From positions 16,666,952 through 16,730,951 of the forward strand of contig JBCNJP010000006.1 of NCBI GenBank assembly GCA_039602395.1: 64,000 nt of DNA. Direction: 5' to 3'. Numbering within the stretch: the first letter of the stretch is position 1; the number at the start of each line of letters is the position of its first letter. The DNA comes from Deinandra increscens subsp. villosa. Taxonomy: Eukaryota > Streptophyta > Magnoliopsida > Asterales > Asteraceae. The notes under the pieces are model-generated. The model did not search any database. It was not told where the DNA came from and saw only the letters and a program-made list of their open reading frames with translations. Made by a program: the position numbers and the translations under genes. Below, in pieces: positions 37,829 to 47,300 of this stretch.

Positions 37829-40800
37829 TTAGTACTCAAACGACCCGAAGCACACAGCTTCTGGTCGACCAGTGTCTTCCACAAAGTCAGTTGCAGCTTG
37901 ACTGACCACCTTAGGTCGCCACTGCATCTTTGCAGGTGCAGTTTTCACAGAAACATCATCTTGTGATGAATCACCAACACTAGACTCACTTTTGAAATGT
38001 TTTGATTTAAAATGTGATGTTGGTGAGTCATTAAAAATTCTGCCAGATTCATCAATTATCGTGGCGGTTTTTCCAGAAAATTTCCTTTTAACAGTGACAG
38101 GACAATTCTGTGCTATGTGTCCCTTTCGGCGACATTGATAGCACAAACGATATGAACGTTTAAATTGGGACTTGTCCTGAACTGGATCACATTTATTAGA
38201 CAACTCAGACTCATCAGAAATATCATCAAAAACCTGAAATTGGTTAGAATGTACCCATTGTGATGTAGGACTTCTAGGTGTGGAATTGGAATCCGAAGCG
38301 GAAGATTCTTTCGGAGAACTTGTAGAGAAATCTTTCTTCTGTATCTTACCTCCGAACCCTTTTTCCATGGTGGATACAAATACCTGCGCCAGATGATATA
38401 TCTGTTCAAGACTAGTATCTTTCTTCTCCTTAGGAGTCTTCTTTGGCTTGTTCTTCTCAACTTTCTGAACAACTTTGTGATTATGATTACCCAAACCAGA
38501 TCGTTTATAACCAGGTAACTTTGATAAATCCATTTGAGACGTAGAAGAACCAGCTTGAGCAACCTCAGTAAATTTAGCTTTAATACCCTTCAAATTATTA
38601 GCTTGAACAAGCTCAGCAGCCAACTTTTCTTCAGACCCTATCTTCTCATCTGTTCCAACATGCTTGATTGAACACTGTGATTCCCTCTTCTCACACTTAG
38701 CAGAAACAAATTCAGAATAATCTTTGTTTACCACTGGAGTGTTCAAATCAACAACAGACTCTGTTTGAATCACTGGATGAGGAATTTGATTAAAATCATC
38801 ACCTCCAAATACCTTCTTGAAGTTGTCGTCTTGACACAAATAACTTGTAAAAGAATGAGAATTCTTCAAGTTATGCAATTGACGATTGAGATCGAGAATT
38901 TCAACTTTCAAATCAGCTATGATCTTCTGAGCTTCAGCAAGAACTTTTTCTGATTGAATCAATTTCTCAGATGTGGTGTTGACTAATGATTTTTCTCGTC
39001 TCATCCCATCATGAGCAGCATGCACTTCTTTGGTAACTTTATCCACTCTGTCCTTATATATCTCAATATTCCTTGTTAATAAATTTTTATCTTTCTTCAA
39101 AGAAGTGATTGTATCTTGTAATTCAGACTGAACAATCTGATATTGATTTCTATCAGCAGTAACTTCATCCAATGCCTTCTGAAGTTCATCATTCGATGTC
39201 TGAAGTACTTCAACCTTTTTGATAGATTTTTGAAATAACTGTTCAAAATCTTCACTAACATCTTGAACTTGAGACTTATATTCTGCAACCTCCTTGACCA
39301 GCTTTTCATTGACCGAAGTAAGCTTGACAATTTTTGACATGAACTCATCATTCTCGTGTTGAAGTTGTAACCTTTGTTGATCATTCTGTATACATCTTTC
39401 TGACAATTGTTTCTGAACATTCGCTAATTCTGTCACCAACACACTCTTTTCCTTGAGTAACTCTGCATTTGTTTTGCAAACTTCATTAAATTCCTGACAT
39501 TTCTTGATGAAACTCTCCAATTCTTCATCCTTTCGTTTAATTTCAACAGATTGACATTCTATTTCTTTTATCAAACCTTTAATTCGACTATCCTTTTGTG
39601 AACAAAATTCACACACGGATTCATAACCACCCATTTCGGAATCAGAATGACTTGAAGCAGATTTACTGGTCTCAGATGTATACCCACTCGATTCAACCTC
39701 AATATTTGCCATCAATGCATAACTGTCTTGAGAATGAACCACGAATGCAGATTCATCTGGAAAATCTTTAGCCCAATCATAACCTTCTTCAGTTTGAGAT
39801 ATCATAGCTTTTGCGTCAGGTTTATCAGATTTACTCTTATCAGATGATGATTGAGAACACTCACGAGCAAAATGTCCAACCTTGGAACAATTGTAACACT
39901 TTACTTTAGATTTATCCAAACCCAATTTCCTATTTCCTGGAACAAAAGAATTCTTTCCATGTTTCTTGATAAATCGTCTTCCTTTTTCAACCATCATTGC
40001 AAATTGCCAATGCAAATCTAATTCAGTTAACTGATCATCATCCAGCTGTTCTAACTCAGTTCCACTTAAACCAGCATCACTAACTTGACCGAAAATCGAT
40101 CCAGACGATGAAGATATAAAAGCAGATAACAAAGCAGCTAGATCTTCGGTTGCTTGATTAGAAGTTGACTTACTTGATGATTTAGCAGGAATAGTAAAAC
40201 TGCATCCTGAAGAATACCCACCATTATCTGATTTTCCAGCAAGAAATGCTGTTACTGGTGGATTACTGCTTGAAATAGAATTTGATTTGGCTTTAGCATG
40301 AGCAGTAGCAGAATTCTCTCCAAAATAAACTGCAGGATTTTGAACCGATGGAATTGCTGACTTCTTTACAAGTAATTCCATTTCTCGAGCTTGTAACTTG
40401 CTTAACAATTGATTGAAAGTCCAACTTGAATAATTTGGATCATTAGAAAGCATCATAACAAAATTCTCCCATGTTTCCGGTAAAGCTTCCAGAAATTTTT
40501 CCTTCAAGTCATCTTTTTCTTTCTGGACTCCTACAATATCGAGTTCATTAATCAGATGAGAAAATCTAGAAATCAAATCTGCAATACTCTCTTTTTCACA
40601 ATGCTGGAAGTTATCAAACTCCTATAACAAAACTTTCTTTCGACTCTTCTTATATTGCTCGTTTCCTGCACATCTATCCTTCAATGCATCCCATAAGGTT
40701 TTTGATGTTGTGCAGTTTTTGAATTGATGCAAAAGTTCTCTTGGTAATGCCATTGTGAGATTTGCATAAGTTTTCTTTTCTCTGGCATAAACTTTCCTTT

Positions 40801-41050
40801 GATCTTCATCAAGATCACTTCGTGGAATTGGTTCTCCATTTTTCTTAGGATATGTATAATCTTGTTCAATAGAAATCCACAAATCAATGTCAAGAGCATT
40901 AACAAATGATTCAAATCGTTGCTTCCAATTCTCATAATCCTCCAATCGAAGTAACTTAGGAACTTTCTGAGTTGTTCCTATCTCGTTATCATAGTTCAAT
41001 ATGGCTTGCATTGATGATTGAACAGCTGAAAAAGCGTGAAAATCGCTCAT
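37829..41050 (-). CDS. gag: Copia-type Gag with two zinc knuckles, one in-frame TAG
   Basis: Starts at 41050 (MSDFHAFSAVQSS) and runs to 37829 in a single frame, about 1,073 codons, broken only by TAG at 40622-40624 (after KKVLL); there is no frameshift. Domains: N-terminal copia Gag region with LLRLEDYENWKQRFESF; the UBN2-like part (ISRFSHLINELD, ALPETWENF); a CCHC knuckle CYNCSKVGHFAREC (about 39859-39900); a long coiled coil (about 39600-38830); and a second knuckle CYQCRRKGHIAQNC (about 38103-38144). Gag would package the element RNA. The length and coiled coil resemble SIRE-type Gag. The lone stop may be a recent null mutation (AAG or CAG to TAG), a readthrough site or a sequencing error. 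Confidence 0.85.
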
Positions 41051-41743
41051 TTTGAAATTTCAATACCGAATGCGAAAACTTAAAACTGAAAAACGGGCGT
41101 CTTCCAAGCGGATTTTGGGGGTCAAAACTTGACGGTACTGGCCGTAGGCCAGTACACGTCCTAGATCTCGGAAAGACGAACGTTTTGGCTGGTATTGGGT
41201 TCCGTAACTCCAAACGGTTTGCAAGTTACGTCAGTTTTAGTGAAGGTATGTTTTCTGCCAGCGGATCAACACACATTGGCGGATCAAAATACTACCAGCG
41301 GACCAGTTCCGGATCAAATTACCGAAGCGGATCAGATTTGTACTAGCGGACCAGATTCCGGATCAGATTTCGTCCGGCGGACCAAATTTCATACGGCGGA
41401 TCAGTTTTTTTTTTGGTACGGCGGATCAAAACTGGTACGCTGCAACTGTCGCGGATCAGACTGATGAAGATTGCCTGGTGGATCAAATGGCGGATCAAAC
41501 TGCTCGTCGGGCGGACCAGATGCAGAAAACACAAAAATCGACTGTTTTTCACAGATTTCGACAATTGAAGCTAGATACTGGATCAGTATGATGCGAAAAC
41601 ACTCCAGGAACATCCAGAAATCATGTTTATCCTCGGAATCACTCAGAATTATGAAAAATTGATGAAAAACGTAGAAAACCCAAACTTTCTCTCTCTAGAA
41701 TTTCGAAAACTTACCAAATCACAGCAGTAGAGCAACCTGGAAT
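41051..41743 (-). other. 5' leader of the nested element with GCGGATCA word cluster
   Basis: Between the primer site and gag. Its middle, 41256-41518, carries about fifteen copies of GCGGATCA, GCGGACCA or TCCGGATCA at 15-35 bp spacing. The flanking parts are plain. Short ORFs here read through the repeats and are not genes. Confidence 0.75.
41256..41518. repeat. GCGGATCA/GCGGACCA word cluster
   Basis: Dense but irregularly spaced words, mostly in one orientation. The same word also occurs in both orientations inside the LTRs. The cluster lies 225-490 bp from the primer site. Confidence 0.88.
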
Positions 41744-41755
41744 GCTCTGATACCA
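41744..41755 (-). promoter_or_regulatory. Primer binding site, initiator tRNA-Met (nested element)
   Basis: Minus strand TGGTATCAGAGC, two bases from the 5' LTR at 41758. Confidence 0.94.
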
Positions 41756-41757
41756 CT

Positions 41758-42115
41758 TGTAAAAGTACGAGACGATCTTACTACTGCATGATTCGGTAAT
41801 TGGATAGCAACAAGATGTAAATAAAGCTTTGCTTTACTGATTCACTTAGAGAATACAATTTAGAGAGAGAAACACACTCAGTTTACACACAGTTAAGATG
41901 TTGCAAATGACAGAACTGATTAACTCTCTCTAACACGAACTATTTATAGTTACTTAGTCATAAGCCAGCGGATCACCAGCAGACCATCTGGTCCGCCGTA
42001 TCAACTGGTCCGGCGGATCATGTGATCCGGCCAGATGACTAACTAACTCACACAGAAGCTCTTGACTAGATACAATACACGAGACACAACGTTAGCATAG
42101 GAATATGCTCTAACA
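41758..42115 (-). repeat. 5' LTR of the nested element (358 bp)
   Basis: Two differences from 35767-36124 by eye. This is the promoter-bearing LTR for the minus-strand transcript. Confidence 0.95.
41940..41949 (-). promoter_or_regulatory. TATA box in the nested element's 5' LTR
   Basis: Minus strand CTATAAATAG, a near-consensus plant TATA box about 175 bp from the LTR start. Confidence 0.6.
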
Positions 42116-42120
42116 AGAAG
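42116..42120. repeat. Target-site duplication AGAAG (right)
   Basis: Partner of 35762-35766. Confidence 0.95.
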
Positions 42121-44583
42121 GAAGCCCGGTACACAAGATGATTATGAATTGGTGAGTTCGTCTGGCATTCCATCAGACACAGCCTTAGCTACAACAACTA
42201 TCTCTCGATCTCCTGCTGAGCAATTTGAAGGAATTGACATGGTTATGAGACCACTGGAGCAGCTAGCTGAAGCTGTTTTCACCACCACCGACACAGCTGG
42301 AATTGTTGCTACCAGCCCATCAGCTTCAGAATCTGAAAAGGTGATGGAACTTCAGGCTGAAATTGTCAAACTTCAGAGTCAGAATGACCATCTAAACTAT
42401 TCACTGCAAGTGGCAAATCAAAAGATTAACGATCAGTCACAAGTCATTGTTGAACAAGCTGCTGAAATTCAAAGACTCAAGGATTTGTTAGCCAAATCAA
42501 GTGAAGGCAAACAATTAAGTGACAAACCAGATGATGATACCGGTGATAAAGAGAATGAGCTGCCAGAAAACCAACCTGAATCTGATCAAAGAAGTGAAAG
42601 AGGGAATTCTCAAGACCCCATATCTTCTACTACCATTCCTTCTGGTAAAGACTCTACTGGTGTTCAAGACACCTCAAGCCCATTTCATGACAGCGATTTT
42701 GAAATCGACGATGACACTGTCATAGAAGGAGATGATCTTAATTTCTCTGATGACGAAGATTCTTTTGTCAACATCCTCCTTCATGATGAACCTGTTGATG
42801 AGACTCTGGACTCGATCAAAAGGCTTGCACCTATGCCTGAAAACCTAAAACTTCCAAGGTTTGCACAGGCATCCAAGGTTCTTTCTATTGAGGGTTCAAC
42901 AAGTGCTGATTCTGAAGCTGAACATGACATATCTCTTCAACTTTCGATCATTCCCACCATTCATGCTGATATCTCTACCTCCTCTGCCATGGTTCCCGTG
43001 ACCAAAGGTGTCCGTCATATATACATCGACCCAACTTTCTTGGACTTTGAGATGTCCAATTTTAGGGAATACTATGCCGAGAATCTATACTCAGGAAGAA
43101 ACTCATGCGGTATTCTCATTGAGACACTTGAGGATGGTAATGAAGCAGCTTATGAAGAACATCCATAGTTTGTAGACTTTGGAGACGAAAGCGACATGAA
43201 TGAGCTAGGTCAGAGAATGAACGTGCTCATGAACGAAGCCAATCCTCTGAACTACATCGACTTGGATACGATTGATAGTGAGGATGATGAACAAGAGAAA
43301 CATCCTTGTCCTACTCCAATCCAAGTAAAGATGGAAGCAGATGATAAGTATGTGAGTGTGCCTCTTTCGACCGTCATGTCTACAGCAGAAACTCTTGCCT
43401 TGGACTTCAACCCATATGTTCCAGGTCCTATTCCAACTGATGTTGAAATCATCAATCTTGAGACAAGTGCTGGTCAAGAAACTGAAAGTCAAACTGATCC
43501 TGGTATTTCTGCTGAGCAAGATCTCCGAAATCAGATCTTTGAAGCCTCTTTCATACACTTCTCCTCTGACTCTGATAAGGTGGAAGTTGATCCCAAAGAA
43601 TCGGCTGCTCCAGAACCTGCTGTCACAGAGAAACCCGGTCCTTCTGATAAGGATAAGGGAAAAAGAATATTGACTCCGCATAATCACAAATTTGGAGGGC
43701 ACCGATGTAGATGAGGAAGACACCCTGAAATAGCTCACATGGTTAGATCTCTAATGAGAGACAACTTCTCCTTATAATATCTGATGAGTCTTACAGACAT
43801 TGAGTTGACCAAGTTGTATACTGATGAGGAAAGGTTGAATTCACACCTTCCGCGAAATTAAAATGTTGAAGCTGAAACTGACCCCTTGGTAGATATCTTC
43901 GCTGACACCACCAAAACCGTTGAATTCCTTCCTAACCGAGATCATCTTTCAGATCTTATTCTTGAAATAGTCAACATATATCTTCCTCCACCTGAGAACT
44001 CGTCTGATGAAGCTCCTAATTCTGAAGTATATATCAAAGCCACTACCAACAGGATGACTTTTGAGGCACTCCGCAACTATTGTAGAATTTAGAATATTGA
44101 TAAGAAGGCTTACAACAGAAAGAAACTTAAAGGTCTACGAGAGTTTGTGGAAGAGTATCGAAAGACAGAACGTCTGGTAAAGCTTGAACAGATCAGACTG
44201 AGAGAGCAAGAACGCGCTGAGGCACTCAAGAGGAAAGACAATCCTCCCATCTATGATCAATGGGAAAAGATGGCACCAAACCTAAAGGCTATGCAACAAT
44301 TTGCTGCCAAAAATCTAAGGATGATGCCAAGCAACCCAAAAGTCAATCCTGGGATGAAAATCTTAGGATGGAAGTATGATGAGGCTTTTGATTCATTCCT
44401 GGTAAAAAGGCGGAATGGATATGTTCAAATCTTCGAAGATTTCAAAGATCTTCTCAGCTTATTCTCTTGGGAGCTCAAACAGCTCAAGTACCTGGATTTG
44501 GTAAATCACTCTAACCATCAAAAGGGTATACGAGCTGCTGTTTTAATCAAATCTGCTTATGAGGACAAGAAGTTCAATCAATA

Positions 44584-45508
44584 TGTCACACCCCCAATTT
44601 CCACTAACGGAGTATAACCGTGTGGGGTATGATCCAGACTAGGATCCAAGTCTTTGGTTACAACCAAGCCATAGTTAAAGGGGTAAACGGTCATGTATTA
44701 CATTATATAAATCAGAGTTTACATTTCACAAAAATCAGCGGAAACATTAAAAGTTTACAAGGTTGTTGTTTAGTAAAAGTGATTACTAAAGTATCTGAAA
44801 TACGACTTTCAAAAAGGTTTTACAAAGAACAAGTACTGCCAACGCCCGTGCCATCCATGATCCTCCAAGCCACCTGAAAAGCATTCAACAATCAGGTGTC
44901 AGCCAAGGCTGGTGAGTTCACTAAGCGGTCTACCCGTCACAAGTAGACCTATATTTTTATGATCAAAGACAGGTACAACACAATCAATATCATAAGACCT
45001 GTAAAATTTTCCATATCGTAGGTAGCTAGCCTAATTTATGCACATTTGAATTGTTCGCAACCGAAGCTGACAATGTATAGGGATTACCTACGGATTTGCC
45101 TTCCCGTGTCCTGAAAGACAACGGAGGGTAGGATAACATTGGTCCCAGTCCGACCTTCGGTCGGGTTGGTGAATCACGTGCACCGCACCAGTAGTACTAC
45201 TCAACATCACCTAGCTATTCTATATTAACGGTCCGAATGTAAGGACTTTTGAAGTTTAACAATCAATTCAATGATACATATGATATTTGGTCGGAAAAAG
45301 TTTACTTAGTAAGAAATACCTTACCGTTGTGCATTATCGTCCCTGAATGGACATAGCAACATATAGTAATGAACTCACCTGAGGGGGCACTGGTACTCAG
45401 CCAAAAGAAGCAATAGGTTGGTCACAATCAACCTAATCGGGCAAATATGACCTAAACGGGTTAGGAGGTGTCGCGAGGACTAAAATAGCAATCTTAGCTC
45501 CTAAACAT
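44584..45508 (-). repeat. Truncated chromovirus-type LTR fragment (925 bp)
   Basis: Matches 9484-10427 with scattered substitutions and a loss of about 20 bp that removes the CCGC/GCGG and GGGG/CCCC hairpins (near 45187). It joins copy B at the same base as the full LTR joins copy A, then stops abruptly at 45508, where the SIRE-like element begins. Confidence 0.85.
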
Positions 45509-46542
45509 AGAGGAGACCTAGTGACCACATTTCTCCGTCTCTTGAATATGATAGGATAGGATACGGAAGGGGAAGTGGCAGTGGTAGTAGTTTTAGTGGA
45601 AGCTTTCCTCTTTTTGTATTTGTAAATTTGCAGAGTAAAGGAAGCTGAGACAGATGTGGGATCAGGAGCTATTGGGTTGATAGCCATGTCATCTTGAACA
45701 GGGTGCTCAGTTGCTGTCACAGTTTCCGTTTGAACCTCAGCTTGAGTAGATTCATCAGGAAACTACCTTGGAATTGGCAGGGGATGGTCAGTGTCCCTTC
45801 CAAGAAAAACTGACTTATTTACAGCTAAGTTTGAAAAGGTTTTCTCATTTAGGTGTTTTGGTTCCAAAATTTTACCACCCAAAACAATTTGTGGGTATTC
45901 TTCCCTGAGAACACATGTTAAAAACCTAGGATACAAATAGACATAGTCTGATGAAAGGTTTGTTTTTTAGACCCTTAAAACTTAGTTTAGAGAAGTTGAA
46001 ATTTTGACCACAGCATAGAATGCTGAGGCCTGTTCAGCAGCAAGTTCATCAAACCCGCCTTTCTTGGGAGTCAGGAAAACTAGAAGGGTGTGGGCTAAGA
46101 ATCTTCATTTGTAAGACAATTGCCCCTTCTTTATGGTTTTACTTCCCATTGAACCGCCATAGCCAATATCTCTAAAAAGCTTTAAATATACCAATGAGTC
46201 AACAAACAAATACCCGTCTTCATCCCTTAGTTTTAACACCATTCGAATCTTGGCTTCATCAATTTCCACTATTTTGCCCTGAACTGTGGACACAATCTTT
46301 TCACTACCACCATCAGCCTCGGCAACCCTAGCGTGTGACCTGAACTCCTCCATAATTTCTTCAAAGATTACCGCTTCAACTGTCAGAGCATAGTGAAGAT
46401 GATAGTTCTTGAGGAAGTTTATCATACCATTGTAGATGTTGGTCTTGCTGGGTTCTTCGAGATAAGCCACCAGATTATGTTCCATGGGGAACCTTGAGTC
46501 ACTGGCAGGCTTCTTGCCACTAGAACTTGCCTTAGGAGCCAT
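45509..46542 (-). pseudogene. Extra (envelope-like) ORF of the SIRE-like element, truncated
   Basis: Starts at 46542 (MAPKASSSGKKP). The N-terminal 145 codons are open and include HYALTVEAVIFEEIMEEF and IRMVLKLRDEDG, the equivalents of stretches in the ORFs at 5394 and 34369. It then stops at 46105, where a Trp codon appears to have become TAG, since RFLAHTLLVF follows in the same register as WRFIISFF of the other copies. More stops follow to 45760. The last open part (45720 leftward) is threonine-rich with a basic RKAS patch and KRRR, and runs into the LTR fragment at 45509. Role unknown in any SIRE element. Confidence 0.75.
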
Positions 46543-47300
46543 TGTTGATTGCAGGTTTGAGAGAAATTGATGGTTATTTGGAAGTTACGGAAATGGTTTG
46601 AGAGAAAGTTTGGGAGTAATTTCTGAGTGGGGTTTGAAAGAAATGGGGAAATGACGGTAAATTAGGGCTTTTACCTTATTCGTCGATGACGTGGAGGAGA
46701 GAGGTTTTAAACCGCCGATTAAGTAACTAGTGTGACTGGTGCTTTATGGGTTATACGATACAACTTGGGAAAGCATGTCATTATCCAAAAGAATTTCACT
46801 GAAACCTCGGACATTTAAACGTTAAAAACTCAATGGGTAATTAAATGTGTATCCACATAAAAAGGTGTGCCTTCCGGGTAATTTAATGAAAAGTAACTTT
46901 GACTAGTTGACCCGGAAATTCAGGCGGAACCCATTTTCTCCTTTATTTTAAAAACCAACTTTCTTCCGTTTGAACTTTGAGTGGAATATTTTTCCACTTG
47001 GAAGAATTGGTTTCAAAAACTTTTCCCACATAATTTACAAAGCATTTTTCCAGTTGAAATTCACCCGGAGATTTTCAAAGGTTTTCCTTTCTCAGGTTGA
47101 ATCGGAATTTGAACCGGAAAACCAAAACACATAATTTTTGAAAATTTGTGCTAATCGTTCATAGTTTAATAGCAATTACTGACTATGACCTGAAATGTAT
47201 TCTGATTAACACAGAATTCTCAATTTTCTTTTCTTTTTGTATCAAGAGACGGGCTTTTAAGCACATGCCTCTCTTTTATTAAAAAATTGTGAAAAGTTTG
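46543..47300 (-). other. Spacer between pol and the extra ORF
   Basis: Non-coding. From about 46908 to 47125 it carries repeated words of the TTCCGGTTGAA/TTCAACCGGAA type in degenerate form (ACCCGGAAATTC, TTCCGTTTGAAC, TTCCACTTGGAA, TTGAACCGGAAAA). Confidence 0.6.

Larger units (their letters stand above)
35767..42115 (-). mobile_element. Complete nested LTR retrotransposon encoding Gag only (TR-GAG-like)
   Basis: It has all structural parts of an LTR element on the minus strand: 358-bp LTRs at both ends (TGT..ACA), a primer site for initiator tRNA-Met at 41744-41755, a polypurine tract at 36127-36135, and a 5-bp TSD. The two LTRs differ at two positions by eye (near 35775 and 35878), so insertion was recent. 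The only coding region is a very long copia-type Gag; protease, integrase and reverse transcriptase are absent. This matches the class of terminal-repeat retrotransposons with a GAG domain. It would depend on a helper's pol. Confidence 0.93.
30458..44583 (+). mobile_element. Copy B of the gene-like repetitive unit, split by a nested element
   Basis: Parallels 1464-9483 in order and sequence: opening TTCGGGTGGAA phrases, word-rich promoter, TATA, spliced-looking leader, broken extra ORF, and an identical junction to the TGTCACACC LTR (44584 against 9484). A 6,349-bp LTR element with its 5-bp target duplication interrupts it at 35767-42120. Copy-specific lesions differ from those of copy A. Confidence 0.65.
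34369..44617 (+). pseudogene. SIRE-type extra ORF, broken and interrupted (copy B)
   Basis: The same long protein as at 5394-9517, interrupted by the nested element (35767-42115) in the stretch after SCTEKLKVR. Own lesions: CAG to TAG at 34609-34611; loss of two bases near 35257; stops near 35277 and 35303; TAG near 43166 where copy A has Tyr; a deletion of about 228 bp at 43677; a 2-base loss near 43725; further stops near 43775, 43858 and 44090. Copy B is in frame at most places where copy A is shifted, and the reverse, so decay came mostly after duplication. Several stops are C-to-T changes, as expected for methylated repeats. ATG 34369 follows TGCAG; an upstream in-frame ATG at 34363 is absent from copy A. 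Confidence 0.65.

Noticed and set aside
38113..39420. ORFs of 107-149 codons on the minus strand within gag
   Set aside because: Out-of-frame shadows of the long Gag frame.
41195..41662. Short ORFs on both strands in the nested element's leader
   Set aside because: They translate the GCGGATCA word cluster and have no domain content.
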